Assembly (NCBI GenBank): GCA_001464895.1
Contig: LNEE01000057.1
Span: forward strand, 1 to 61,482
DNA from: Betaproteobacteria bacterium Ga0077532
Lineage (GTDB): Bacteria > Pseudomonadota > Gammaproteobacteria > Burkholderiales > Ga0077523
Length of the DNA stretch: 61,482 nucleotides
Reading direction: 5' to 3'
The position numbers were made by a program, and so were the translations under genes. Under the pieces are notes generated by a model. The model had not been told where the DNA came from. It searched no databases and was given only the letters and a program-made list of their open reading frames with translations. This document shows positions 35,208 through 44,885 of the stretch, in pieces. How positions within the stretch are numbered: the stretch's first letter is position 1; the number at the start of each line of letters is the position of its first letter.

Positions 35208-36880
35208 TTGCGGTGCCGGAGGTGCGCGAGCCGAGCCCGCAGTATCTCGCGACGGAGCCGCCCGCGTTAGTGCGGCAGTTTGACTTGCTGGCGACTGCGC
35301 CGGATGGCGTGACGCGACTGCGGGAGTTAATCCTCACGCTGGCGGTGCAGGGCAAGCTGGTGCAGCAGGTTCACAGCGACGAGCCGGCAGACCAATTGCT
35401 CGCGCGCGCTCTCGCCGCGCACCGCGAACTCTTTTCGTCAGGCCGAATCAGCAGGACCATAGCTGCGGAGCCGATAAGCGACGATGTAGCCCGGTACCCT
35501 CTGCCGACGAGTTGGGTTTGGTGCCGTCTATGCGATCTTGCTTGGCCGCAAGCGGGGTTCGCATTTAAGTCGACGGGCTTCAACGAAGTGGGGCAAGGCT
35601 TGCCTCTTGTCAGGATTCGAGATGTCGGATCGGAGCTTGCGCCGAGTACGTTCTTCTCCGGCGAATATCGTGAAGAGTTCCTCGTTGAGAATGGCGAGTG
35701 GCTGGTCAGCATGGACGGTGAGTTTCGGGTTCGGCGATGGCATTCAACGACCGCCCTGCTGAATCAACGGGTGACACGCCTGGTATTCGCGTCGGTAGAG
35801 GTACATGCAGACTTCGTTGCCATCGCACTCCAGCGAGAGCTCACCTCACTTCAAGGCACGAAGGCCTACACCACAGTTGATCACCTGTCCGGCAAGCAGA
35901 TCGCTGAAGCCGTCATTCCCTTACCGCCCGCAGCCGAGCAGGCGCGCATCGTCGCCCGCGTCGATGAACTGATGCGCCTATGCGATGCCCTCGAAGCCAA
36001 GGGCCGGCTCGAAGCGGAGCAGCATGCCCGGCTGCTCAGCACCCTGCTCGGCACGCTGACCGACAGCACCACGCCCGAGGAACTGGCAGCCAACTGGCAA
36101 CGCGTGGCCGAGCACTTCGATCTGCTGCTCGATCGGCCGGAGGCGGTGGATGCGCTGGAGGAGACCCTCCTTCAATTGGGACTCCGTGGAGCCCTGATGT
36201 CGGTCCGAGATTTGGGGGACCCTCCAGCCATTCAGAAGCAGGGGGATTCGAGTCACTCAGAACCGTTCTCATGGCCCACAGTTCGGCTCGGAGATCTCTT
36301 GGAGGATCTTCGCTACGGCACCTCGGCCAAGTGTTCCTACAGCGGAGTAGGTACGCCAGTACTTCGAATTCCAAACCTGCGCGACGGCGGCATAGATGTC
36401 ACCGACCTGAAGTACGGCGAACTTGATGCGAGGGAAGCGGAGGGCCTACGGCTTGAAGAGGGTGACCTATTGATCATTAGGTCGAATGGCAGCGCCAATC
36501 TAGTCGGCACGGCTGCGCTCGTCTCGGCTGAGTTGAGGGGATTCGCGTTCGCCGGCTACTTGGTGCGTGCGCGTGTCGACAAGACAAGAGTCGTACCGCG
36601 CTTCATGTCGTTAGTCCTGAAGACACCTGAGATTCGGCGTCAGATAGAAGCACCCATTCGGACCACATCGGGCGTGAAGAACATCAACAGCACGGAGATC
36701 GCACGCCTCTCGTTCACACTGCCCCCGCTTGACCTGCAGGATTCAATCGTTCTTCGCGTCACCGAACTCCGCCGCCTCTGCGCCGATCTTCGCCAGCGTC
36801 TCACCGCCAGCCAGACTACCCAGTCCCATCTGGCCGAAGCCCTCGTCGCCGAGGTGGCATGGGCAAGCCCGCAGCGATGA
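35204..36880 (+). CDS. hsdS: Type I restriction specificity subunit, two target domains
   Basis: 558 residues from a GTG overlapping hsdM. Conserved helical spacers (FDLLATAPDGVTRLRELILT near the N-terminus; FDLLLDRPEAVDALEETLLQ in the middle) are internal duplicates flanking two target-recognition domains, about 96-240 and 360-505. Both end with the expected IPLPP/LPPL-type junctions and coiled spacers. The DNA coding the two recognition domains is visibly less GC-rich than hsdM and hsdR, the usual sign of domain swapping between strains. A bipartite, asymmetric target is expected. Confidence 0.9.
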   Translation: MIAVPEVREPSPQYLATEPPALVRQFDLLATAPDGVTRLRELILTLAVQGKLVQQVHSDEPADQLLARALAAHRELFSSGRISRTIAAEPISDDVARYPLPTSWVWCRLCDLAWPQAGFAFKSTGFNEVGQGLPLVRIRDVGSELAPSTFFSGEYREEFLVENGEWLVSMDGEFRVRRWHSTTALLNQRVTRLVFASVEVHADFVAIALQRELTSLQGTKAYTTVDHLSGKQIAEAVIPLPPAAEQARIVARVDELMRLCDALEAKGRLEAEQHARLLSTLLGTLTDSTTPEELAANWQRVAEHFDLLLDRPEAVDALEETLLQLGLRGALMSVRDLGDPPAIQKQGDSSHSEPFSWPTVRLGDLLEDLRYGTSAKCSYSGVGTPVLRIPNLRDGGIDVTDLKYGELDAREAEGLRLEEGDLLIIRSNGSANLVGTAALVSAELRGFAFAGYLVRARVDKTRVVPRFMSLVLKTPEIRRQIEAPIRTTSGVKNINSTEIARLSFTLPPLDLQDSIVLRVTELRRLCADLRQRLTASQTTQSHLAEALVAEVAWASPQR

Positions 36881-38391
36881 ACGTCACCGACCTGCCCCCG
36901 CCCCTTGCCGACACGCTGTTGCAGCAGCTCGTGCCGCGCGTCGAAACCCGCCAGCTGGAGTTCAAGCGCGTCAGCGGCAAGATGGTGGGCAAGGCGTTGG
37001 AGACCGTCTGCGCCTTCGCCAACACGCAGGGCGGCACACTGGTGCTGGGTATGGCCGACCTGAAGGATTTCCAGGGGCCGGCGCGCCTCTTCGGCGTGGA
37101 AGAGAACCCCGAGGCCGTGGACGAGCTGCGGCGCAAGCTGCTGACCGAGTTCCAACCCGCCATCGACGGCCTGCGCCTGCAGCGCATCGCCAGCCCTTTG
37201 CACAACGGCCCGGCCAAGGGTCAGGCGGGCAGCGTGCTGCTGCTGAAGGTGCCGCGCAGCCCGCGCGTGCACTCCATCCTCAATGGCGGCACCTACACGC
37301 GGCTGGACAAGGGCAACCGCATGCTGAGCGCTGGCGAGGTCACGGCGTTGTCGTACCAGCGGGGTGAGCGCAGCGCCAGCAGCGAAACCGTGGCGGTGCC
37401 GCTGCCTCGTTTGCAGACCGGCGCCTGGCAGCGCTTTGCAGCTCAGCGGGGCCCTTTAACCGGCACCTTTGCCGACCAGCTCTTGCGCATCGGCCTGGCC
37501 GACGAGGTGGGTGGCGCGGTGCTGCCGCGCCGTGCCGCCGTGCTGCTGTTTGCCGACGAGCCAGGCAGCCTGCTGGCGGCCTTCGAGAGTCGTGCCGACA
37601 TTCGCGTGATGGTCTACGACGGCAAGCATGTAGTGGCCGGCGCCACGCCCAACCTGCGCAAGCCGGCCAAGACGGTGCGCGGGCCGCTGGTCGACCAGAT
37701 CGACGCGGCGGTGCGCCTGGTGCTGGACGAGCTGGCGCAGGGCCTCACGCTCAGCAGCAGCGGCTTCCGCACCCTGCACGCCTACCCGGCGCGCGTGGTC
37801 AAGGAAGCCATCGTCAATGCCGTGATCCACCGCGACTACCGGCTGAACCGCGACATCTTCGTTCGCATCTTCGACGACCGCGTCGAGGTAGAGAGCCCGG
37901 GCCTGCTGCCCGGCACCATCACACCGGCCACCATTGCCCGCGCTGGTTCGAAGGCGCGCAACCCACTGGTCGCCGTGAACCTGCGCGAGTTTCCCGACCC
38001 ACCCAACATCGACGCCGGAGAGGGCGTGCCGATGATGTTTGCCGAGATGGCACAGGCCGACCTCTACCCACCGCAGTACCGGCAGAATACGCACGCTGCC
38101 GTTGAGAGCGTGACCGTCACGCTGTTCAACCTGAAGCGCCCCAGCGCCTGGGACGAGGTGAGTAACTGGATCGACCGCGAGGGCTCGATCGCCAATGCCG
38201 ACGTCGTCCGCATCGCCGGGGTGGACACGCTCAAGGCGTCGAAGATGCTGATCGGTTGGCGCGAACAGGGCCTGCTGGTGGCGCTGCCAGGGCGGGCCAA
38301 GCGCAACATGGCTTACACCAAGCCCAGCGCTGCCGACCAGCCCGTCTCGTTGTTATCTCCCCTGGAAGATAACAATGGCGAAGTCGATTAA
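36877..38391 (+). CDS. AlbA_2 (Schlafen-like) ATP-binding protein linked to type I R-M
   Basis: About 504 residues from ATG 36877, which overlaps the hsdS stop as ATGA; an alternative ATG at 36859 has GAGG upstream. N-terminal AlbA_2 domain: LEFKRVSGKMVGKALETVCA followed by FANTQGGTLVLG. The C-terminal half has a GHKL-like ATPase (HATPase_c_4) pattern: VVKEAIVNAVIHRDY, EVESPGLLPG, and a terminal winged helix (SIANADVVRIAGVDTLKASK). Such genes are frequent riders on type I R-M operons, as regulators or defence effectors. Coupling to hsdS argues for a role in this system. Confidence 0.82.
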   Translation: MNVTDLPPPLADTLLQQLVPRVETRQLEFKRVSGKMVGKALETVCAFANTQGGTLVLGMADLKDFQGPARLFGVEENPEAVDELRRKLLTEFQPAIDGLRLQRIASPLHNGPAKGQAGSVLLLKVPRSPRVHSILNGGTYTRLDKGNRMLSAGEVTALSYQRGERSASSETVAVPLPRLQTGAWQRFAAQRGPLTGTFADQLLRIGLADEVGGAVLPRRAAVLLFADEPGSLLAAFESRADIRVMVYDGKHVVAGATPNLRKPAKTVRGPLVDQIDAAVRLVLDELAQGLTLSSSGFRTLHAYPARVVKEAIVNAVIHRDYRLNRDIFVRIFDDRVEVESPGLLPGTITPATIARAGSKARNPLVAVNLREFPDPPNIDAGEGVPMMFAEMAQADLYPPQYRQNTHAAVESVTVTLFNLKRPSAWDEVSNWIDREGSIANADVVRIAGVDTLKASKMLIGWREQGLLVALPGRAKRNMAYTKPSAADQPVSLLSPLEDNNGEVD

Positions 38392-38414
38392 AAATTGTTA
38401 TAAATCATATATTT

Positions 38415-38433
38415 AACAAGACTCTTGTTTTCT
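38415..38433 (+). terminator. Weak terminator after the hsd operon
   Basis: AACAAG (38415-38420) pairs with CTTGTT (38424-38429) around three bases and is followed by a T-rich run (TTTTCT). It lies in a notably AT-rich stretch (38386-38435) straight after the AlbA_2 gene stop. The short stem makes it a weak call. Confidence 0.45.
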
Positions 38434-38593
38434 CTGCAGCGAACAGCGCGGAGACTCGCAAGCGCGATCCACTGAAGGGCTCCACTGATCATTTCCATCC
38501 AGCACGCCCCATGGCCGGTCTGCGTCCAGCCGACGCTGCCTGTGCGGGGGCGCATCCACGCAGACACCGGTGGCGGCGGAAGGGAGAACCGAC

Positions 38594-39418
38594 GTGGCAA
38601 CAGACCGCCAACGCATCCTCATCCTGTGCAAGACCTACCCCTCGCCCAGCGCGCGGTACGTCGAGACCTCCTGTGTCGCAGGCATGGACGAACAGGGGCG
38701 GTTGATTCGCCTGTTCCCGGTGCCTTTCCGGCTGGTCGAGGACACGCAGCAGTTCAAGAAGTGGCAATGGATCAGCGCACGCGTTCGGCGCGCCCAGGAC
38801 GATGCCAGGCCGGAAAGTCACCGCTTGTCGGTCGACACGATTGAAATCCTCGGTGACCCGCTGCCCACCCGGGATCAATGGGCCGAGCGCCGGGCGGCGA
38901 TCCAGGATGTTCCAGTATTTGCATCCCACGACGACCTGGAGTCGGCGCGGGTTCGGCAGGGGATCACGCTGGGGCTGGTTCGTCCGGGCAGGCTGCTGGG
39001 CATGGACATCTCGCCGGTCAGCAACCCGGACTGGACCGACGACGAGAAGGCCAAGCTCCTGAGGGAGCAGCAGCAGGGCAACCTGTTCGATGCCCTCGAG
39101 GACCAGCGGACGCTCAAGACGCTGAGGAAGCTGCCATTCGACTTCCACTACCGCTACGAATGCGATTCACCCGACGGCACGCGCGCCTACCGACACAAGC
39201 TGGTGGACTGGGAAGCCGGCGCGCTCTACTGGAACATCTGCCGGAGGCCTGACTGGCAAGCCGCCTTCCGACAGAAGTTCGTCGACGATTTCAGCCAGCG
39301 CGACCTGCTGTTCCTGATGGGCACCATCCACCGCTTTCCGGGGCAGTGGTTGATCGTCAGCGGGCTGTACCTGCCTAAGCCGCCCGAAGCGTCGCAGCGT
39401 CAGCAAACGCTGTTCTAG
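38594..39418 (+). CDS. Unrecognised island protein, paired with DUF488
   Basis: 274 residues from GTG 38594, with GGGAG about 8 bases upstream. It starts with strand RILILCKTYPSPSARYVETS and continues as a mixed alpha/beta protein (VETSCVAGMDEQGRLIRLFP, FDFHYRYECDSPDG, FRQKFVDDFSQRDLLFLMGT, FPGQWLIVSGLYLPKP). The repeated beta-barrel-like stretches could be OB-type domains, but I cannot name a family with certainty. No catalytic motif is evident. Its last 44 bases overlap the 3' end of the opposing DUF488 gene. Confidence 0.75.
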   Translation: MATDRQRILILCKTYPSPSARYVETSCVAGMDEQGRLIRLFPVPFRLVEDTQQFKKWQWISARVRRAQDDARPESHRLSVDTIEILGDPLPTRDQWAERRAAIQDVPVFASHDDLESARVRQGITLGLVRPGRLLGMDISPVSNPDWTDDEKAKLLREQQQGNLFDALEDQRTLKTLRKLPFDFHYRYECDSPDGTRAYRHKLVDWEAGALYWNICRRPDWQAAFRQKFVDDFSQRDLLFLMGTIHRFPGQWLIVSGLYLPKPPEASQRQQTLF

Positions 39419-39863
39419 CGGTGAGGTGCTGGACCACCGGCCCGCCCGCCGCGTGCGCGGCCCGGGCGACATAGGTGCGGTGGCACATCGCGGGGTCGGC
39501 TTCGTAGCAAACCAGGCAGGCGCGGGTCACGCTCGCCAGGTCGGCGAGCGCACGAACCTCGTCATGCTGGCGACCCAGGTAGGCCAGGAATCCCTGCGTG
39601 TAGGCAGCCCAGTCGGCATCGGCACGGTACCGGTCGCGGATCGGCTTCGGGCAGCCGAGCGCCGGCCGATGCTCGTACGCGATGCCCGACGCAGCCAGAT
39701 GCTCCCGGAAAGCATTCTTCGAGAAGCCCTTCTTTCGCGACAGGGGGAGTTCTCGCACGTCGACGATCAAATCCACCTTCGCCACGTGAAGGCGCTGCAC
39801 GAAGGCCTCGATCGTGAGGCCTTCATAGCCGAAGGTGTAGAGGGGATGGTTTCGCATGGTCAT
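39375..39863 (-). CDS. DUF488 domain protein
   Basis: 162 residues from ATG 39863; a second ATG two codons later is equally possible. DUF488 signs are clear: LYTFGYEGLTIEAFVQRL, LIVDVRELPLSRKKGFSK, and the His/Cys-rich CYEADPAMCHR near the end. The family is widespread in conflict and mobile regions, with no settled biochemical function. The conserved Cys/His/Arg set suggests nucleic-acid or redox chemistry. It is convergent with, and overlaps by 44 bp, the unrecognised island gene, so the pair likely moves together. Confidence 0.85.
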   Translation of the reverse strand: MTMRNHPLYTFGYEGLTIEAFVQRLHVAKVDLIVDVRELPLSRKKGFSKNAFREHLAASGIAYEHRPALGCPKPIRDRYRADADWAAYTQGFLAYLGRQHDEVRALADLASVTRACLVCYEADPAMCHRTYVARAAHAAGGPVVQHLTARTAFADAATLRAA

Positions 39864-40129
39864 GTCAGGCCGGAGGGTGCCACAAGTCTTGCCCACTGTG
39901 CCCTCGAACATGAACGAGGGCGACGCGTTGGGCGGCCTGCCGGTGGACCGCTTCATCCACGAGCACCCGTCGCGCAACGAGCGCTTCGAGATCGGGAAGC
40001 AGAGGTTGGCTCCCGGCGTATCAAGGCGATGGATCCGAACGTCCGGACCACGCTGATGCGCTATGTGCCGTAGTGGGCCTGATTGCTTGATGGCAACCGG
40101 GGCTGGCAGGGCTCAGGTGCCGCAACAGA
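39864..40129. other. Degenerate intergenic DNA inside the island
   Basis: 266 bases upstream of the DUF488 gene. A short plus-strand stretch (near 39908-40076) reads like a broken protein fragment (GGLPVDRFIHEHPSRNERFE in one frame, MDPNVRTTLMRYVP with stop in another). A decayed gene is suspected, but no family is recognised. Confidence 0.4.
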
Positions 40130-40360
40130 ATGAATGGTCGAGCTTATTTGCTTGATGGGTGCTTGATCGCGGCCGGCACGTGGGTTTGGCCATGCCCTAC
40201 CGGGCCGGAAGCCTGGCGCGTGCTGGACAAGGGCCATCAGTTGGGCAACGTCGGCGAGTACGAGGGAGACCCGAACATCGACGAGCGCATCGTGACCGAT
40301 CTGCTCGCAGCATGCCGCACGGTGGCGAAGAGGGTGAAAGCGCTACCACCTGTCGCGTGA
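40130..40360 (+). pseudogene. Likely remnant of a HEPN-type small protein
   Basis: 76 codons. The part AWRVLDKGHQLGNVGEYEG, followed by DPNIDERIVTDLLAACRTVA, looks like the C-terminal half of small HEPN-fold proteins, where a helix with H-x-x-R-N precedes an EYEG turn and a final helix. Here the Arg of that motif is Gly (HQLGN). The N-terminal half is missing, so it is probably inactive. No nucleotidyltransferase partner remains nearby. It could be a small intact gene instead. Confidence 0.45.
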
Positions 40361-40454
40361 TCGCGAGGGCGTCATCGGTCGACCCCATGGGGCCTTGCTC
40401 GCCAGACCCCACCGTACGACCACCGAGGACAGCTGCTCCTGCCCTGCTCGGCAA

Positions 40455-40895
40455 TCACCCCTTTTGGAGGGTTGCCACCAGCGTGATCTCGGGAACGCTG
40501 GCCAGCGCCTTCGACAGGGGGCACTCGCGCTTGGCGGTCTCGACGATCTCCTGGAACTTCGCTTCGTCGATGCCGGGTACGACGGCTTGCAGGCGCAACG
40601 CGATCCGATCGATCACGAAGCCTTCTCCTTTCGCTGAAAGTCGAACACTGACCTGCGTGTCGACCTTACCCGTTGCAAAGCCCGCCTTCTCGCAGGCGAA
40701 CGAGAACGCCATCGTGAAGCAGGCGGCGTGTGCGGCACCGAGGATCTCTTCCGGGTTCGTGCCGCGACGGTCGTCCCCGAAGCGGCTCGCAAAGCCATAG
40801 GGATAGTCCATCAATGCCCCGGTCTCGGTGCTGATCTTTCCCAGGCCTTCCTTGCCGGTGCCGGTCCAGAGAACGCTCGCGGTTTTCTCGCTCAT
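40455..40895 (-). CDS. OsmC/Ohr family peroxiredoxin
   Basis: 146 residues. OsmC-type thiol peroxidase that reduces organic hydroperoxides in the cytoplasm. The redox Cys pair is present: Cys in GAAHAACFTMAFSFAC (after TNPEEILG) and Cys in ECPLSKAL. An Arg in the N-terminal region (SRFGDD) fits the family. Length matches OsmC. It neighbours a universal stress protein gene; both are typical stress functions, but they are 408 bp apart. Confidence 0.92.
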   Translation of the reverse strand: MSEKTASVLWTGTGKEGLGKISTETGALMDYPYGFASRFGDDRRGTNPEEILGAAHAACFTMAFSFACEKAGFATGKVDTQVSVRLSAKGEGFVIDRIALRLQAVVPGIDEAKFQEIVETAKRECPLSKALASVPEITLVATLQKG

Positions 40896-41303
40896 GATGA
40901 TTTCCGTCCTGATGTGATGACCGCGGCCCGCTTGGCTCGTGGCCTTTCCGCGCTGACCAGGTCAGTCGGCGTGCGACGGGCACGATGGAGCGGACGGTGC
41001 GGCTTGGCCGTCGGATCGTCCGTGCGTCAGCGAACAAAGGTCGGAAAGCGTGCGGGAGATCGAACCCTTGGAGCAGACGCAGCTAGCGCAGCGGACTCCT
41101 CAGGGAAAGGCGCGGTGCGCGCTGGAAGAAATTCGGGAAGCGCTCACCCGACCGCTTCCGCACGTCGGCCGACGACACGCCGCGACTGAACGACTCAGCG
41201 CTTGGCAAGCCCGTGCGACTGGAGCTCCGCGCCAAGAGGGTGCCCGATCGTCGGATGGCGCGACCGATTGCGATTCATCGGTTGATGCATACATGTCGGA
41301 CCA
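40896..41303. other. Intergenic region between OsmC and UspA genes
   Basis: 408 bases. No frame gives a convincing protein, and no family A, B or C repeat is present. A promoter for the OsmC gene should lie near 40900-41000, but no strong boxes were evident by eye. Confidence 0.45.
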
Positions 41304-41744
41304 TCAAGGTTGCGCCTCGGCTTTGCACTTCACGATCGTGACGGGCACAACAGCTTGCAGCAGCACAGCCTGCGACACCGAGCCCAGCAGCAACCCGCGA
41401 ATCGCCCCCATCCCGCGGGCGCCCATGAAGATGCCGGTGCATTCGTGATGTCTAGCGAGATCGAGTAGCGTGGCCGCAGGCTCACCGGCCCCTATCTCGC
41501 GCTGATAGGGCACGCCGGCTGCCTCGAAGAGCGCTTCGGCGCCCGCCAACGCACGCGAACCCGCGGTCCCACTCAGGCGTTCGAGCACATCGGCATCGGG
41601 CACGAGCGTCTCGTACATGTAGGTCGGCTCCTGCACCGTCGCGAGCACGAAGGCGACGCGCAATCCGCCCCTCACGAACTCCAACGCGTGCTGCGCCGCG
41701 CACAGGGCCGACGGCGAACCGTCGATGGCGACGAGTATCTTCAT
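41304..41744 (-). CDS. Universal stress protein (UspA family)
   Basis: 146 residues from ATG 41744, with GGGAG about 9 bases upstream. The Usp fold starts MKILVAIDGSPSALCAAQHA. The ATP-binding signature G-x2-G-x9-G-S is present as GARGMGAIRGLLLGSVSQAV, so it is an ATP-binding Usp. The final strand is VPVTIVK. A much longer frame continues upstream, but it runs through tandem repeats and is not coding. Confidence 0.9.
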   Translation of the reverse strand: MKILVAIDGSPSALCAAQHALEFVRGGLRVAFVLATVQEPTYMYETLVPDADVLERLSGTAGSRALAGAEALFEAAGVPYQREIGAGEPAATLLDLARHHECTGIFMGARGMGAIRGLLLGSVSQAVLLQAVVPVTIVKCKAEAQP

Positions 41745-41998
41745 TTCGATTTGCTCCCTGGGTGGACCCGCCCCCCACTCGGTGGCGTCAGCGCCGGACG
41801 CGATGGTCGAACGTTGTGCTGCGGCGCCGTGGAGTCCGCTCCCGGTCAGGTTCGGACCGAGGCAAGCCGGCGTTCGAACGGACGAGACAGCGTCTCTTCT
41901 CGCGCCCGTTCGTGATTGTTGCGCGGTTTCGACTCCGACGTCCGCGGGTCGTTCGTCGGGTTCGCGGGAAGGCAGCGGAACGATGAATGTGGCGTTGC
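41745..41998. other. Intergenic stretch before the tandem array
   Basis: 254 bases with no gene or clear signal apart from the GGGAG ribosome site of the UspA gene. It is GC-rich and runs directly into the ~129-bp tandem repeats. Confidence 0.45.
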
Positions 41999-42718
41999 GT
42001 GGGTCGAGCATCGCTCGACGCGGCGTCGGCTTGGGCACTGCGGCGAGTCCAGGAACGCGGGCGTCGGGCGGAGCCCGACCCACGGGGGGTGCTTTCAGCG
42101 TCGAGGCATCCAGCGACGAAGGTCCTTCGTGGGTCGAGCATCGCTCGACGCGGCGTCGGCTTGGGCATTGCGGCGAGTCCAGGAACGCGGGCGTCGGGCG
42201 GAGCCCGACCCACGGGGGTGTTCTCAGCGTCGCGGCATCCAGCGGCGAAGGTCCTTCGTGGGTCGAGCATCGCTCGACGCGGCGTCGGCTTGGGCATTGC
42301 GGCGAGTCCAGGACCGCGGGCGTCGGGCGGAGCCCGACCCACGGGGGTGTTTTCAGCGCCAATGCTTCCGATGGCGAAGACTTACGTGGGTCGAGCAATA
42401 GCTCGACGCGGCGATGGCTTGGGCACTGCGGCGAGTCCAGGAACGCAGGCGTCGGGCGAAGCCCGACCCACGGGGGTTGTTTTCAGCGTCGCGGCATCCA
42501 GCGGCGAAGGTCCTTCGTGGGTCGAGCATCGCTCGACGCGGCGTCGGCTTGGGCACTGCGACGAGTCCAGGACCGCGGGCGTCGGGCGGAGCCCGACCCA
42601 CGGGGGGTGCTTTCAGGGTCGAGGCATCCAGTGGCGAGGACTTTCGTGGGTCGAGCAATAGCTCGACGCGGCGATGGCTTGGGCACTGCGGCGAGTCCAG
42701 GAACGCGGGCGTCGGATC
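41999..42718. repeat. Six-copy ~129-bp tandem array of family B repeats
   Basis: Units start with CGTGGGTCGAGC at 41999, 42128, 42257, 42385, 42516 and 42645 (periods 129, 129, 128, 131, 129); the last unit breaks off near 42715. Each unit holds a hairpin such as GTCGAGCATCGCTCGAC or GTCGAGCAATAGCTCGAC, then a shared spacer (GGCTTGGGCACTGCGGCGAG), then a second arm GTCGGGCGGAGCCCGACCCA. Unit lengths not divisible by three and indels between copies show that the frames across it are not genes. The conserved spacer excludes a CRISPR. Confidence 0.9.
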
Positions 42719-42722
42719 CCGT

Positions 42723-42764
42723 CTACTCGACGGTCACGCTCTTCGCGAGGTTCCTCGGCTTGTG
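42723..42764 (-). pseudogene. Detached glmS 3'-end copy 1
   Basis: On the minus strand this codes [13 protein letters not shown] and a TAG stop, matching the C-terminus of GlmS ([13 protein letters not shown]) encoded at 42951. Codons differ at several sites. Nothing GlmS-like precedes it beyond the His. It sits directly beside the tandem array end. Confidence 0.8.
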
Positions 42765-42842
42765 CCTCCGGCCGCTTCGCTTAACTTCGCCTCGCTTCAC
42801 GAGCCGAAGTTAGCCTGCGCCGCAAGCCGCGCGCGAACCCGG

Positions 42843-42887
42843 TCACTCCACTGTGACCGACTTCGCAAGATTGCGCGGCTTGTGGTC
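42843..42887 (-). pseudogene. Detached glmS 3'-end copy 2
   Basis: On the minus strand this codes [14 protein letters not shown] and a TGA stop, again the GlmS C-terminus. Its codon choice (AATCTTGCG, TCGGTCACAGTGGAG) differs from both intact glmS and copy 1. It lies 120 bp from copy 1 and 108 bp from the true glmS stop. Such short, complete 3' tails are what site-specific integration into a gene end leaves behind. Confidence 0.8.
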
Positions 42888-42950
42888 TCCACTCACGCGC
42901 CACGGGCGCATGAGTTCCGCCCTAAACATCTCACTCGGCCGAGCACCCCG

Positions 42951-44765
<1,815 letters not shown>

Positions 44766-44885
44766 GGTTCTGTAGGCACTCGAGAGATCTGCGACGGGGC
44801 GCCGCGGGCGCCCGGACGAATTCGTGGGTTGCGACTGCTTCGGCGCCGCCTCCGTCCCTCGGGACGAAGGTGCGCCAGGAACTCC

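Noticed and set aside
41999..42718. CRISPR array
   Set aside because: The whole ~129-bp unit including the would-be spacer is repeated; there are no short repeats with unique spacers and no cas genes.
41725..42813. Repetitive open frames on both strands over the tandem array
   Set aside because: They arise from the ~129-bp repeats; unit lengths vary by non-multiples of three and no start signal precedes them.
42700..42950. Tn7-type transposon end beside glmS
   Set aside because: Tn7 inserts beyond the glmS stop without copying its codons; here the C-terminal codons themselves are duplicated, and no tns genes or Tn7 ends are seen.
44766..44885. glmS-type riboswitch or ribozyme upstream of glmS
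   Set aside because: That ribozyme is known from Gram-positive bacteria; the 120-bp gap is too short and shows only a weak GTCCC/GGGAC hairpin.
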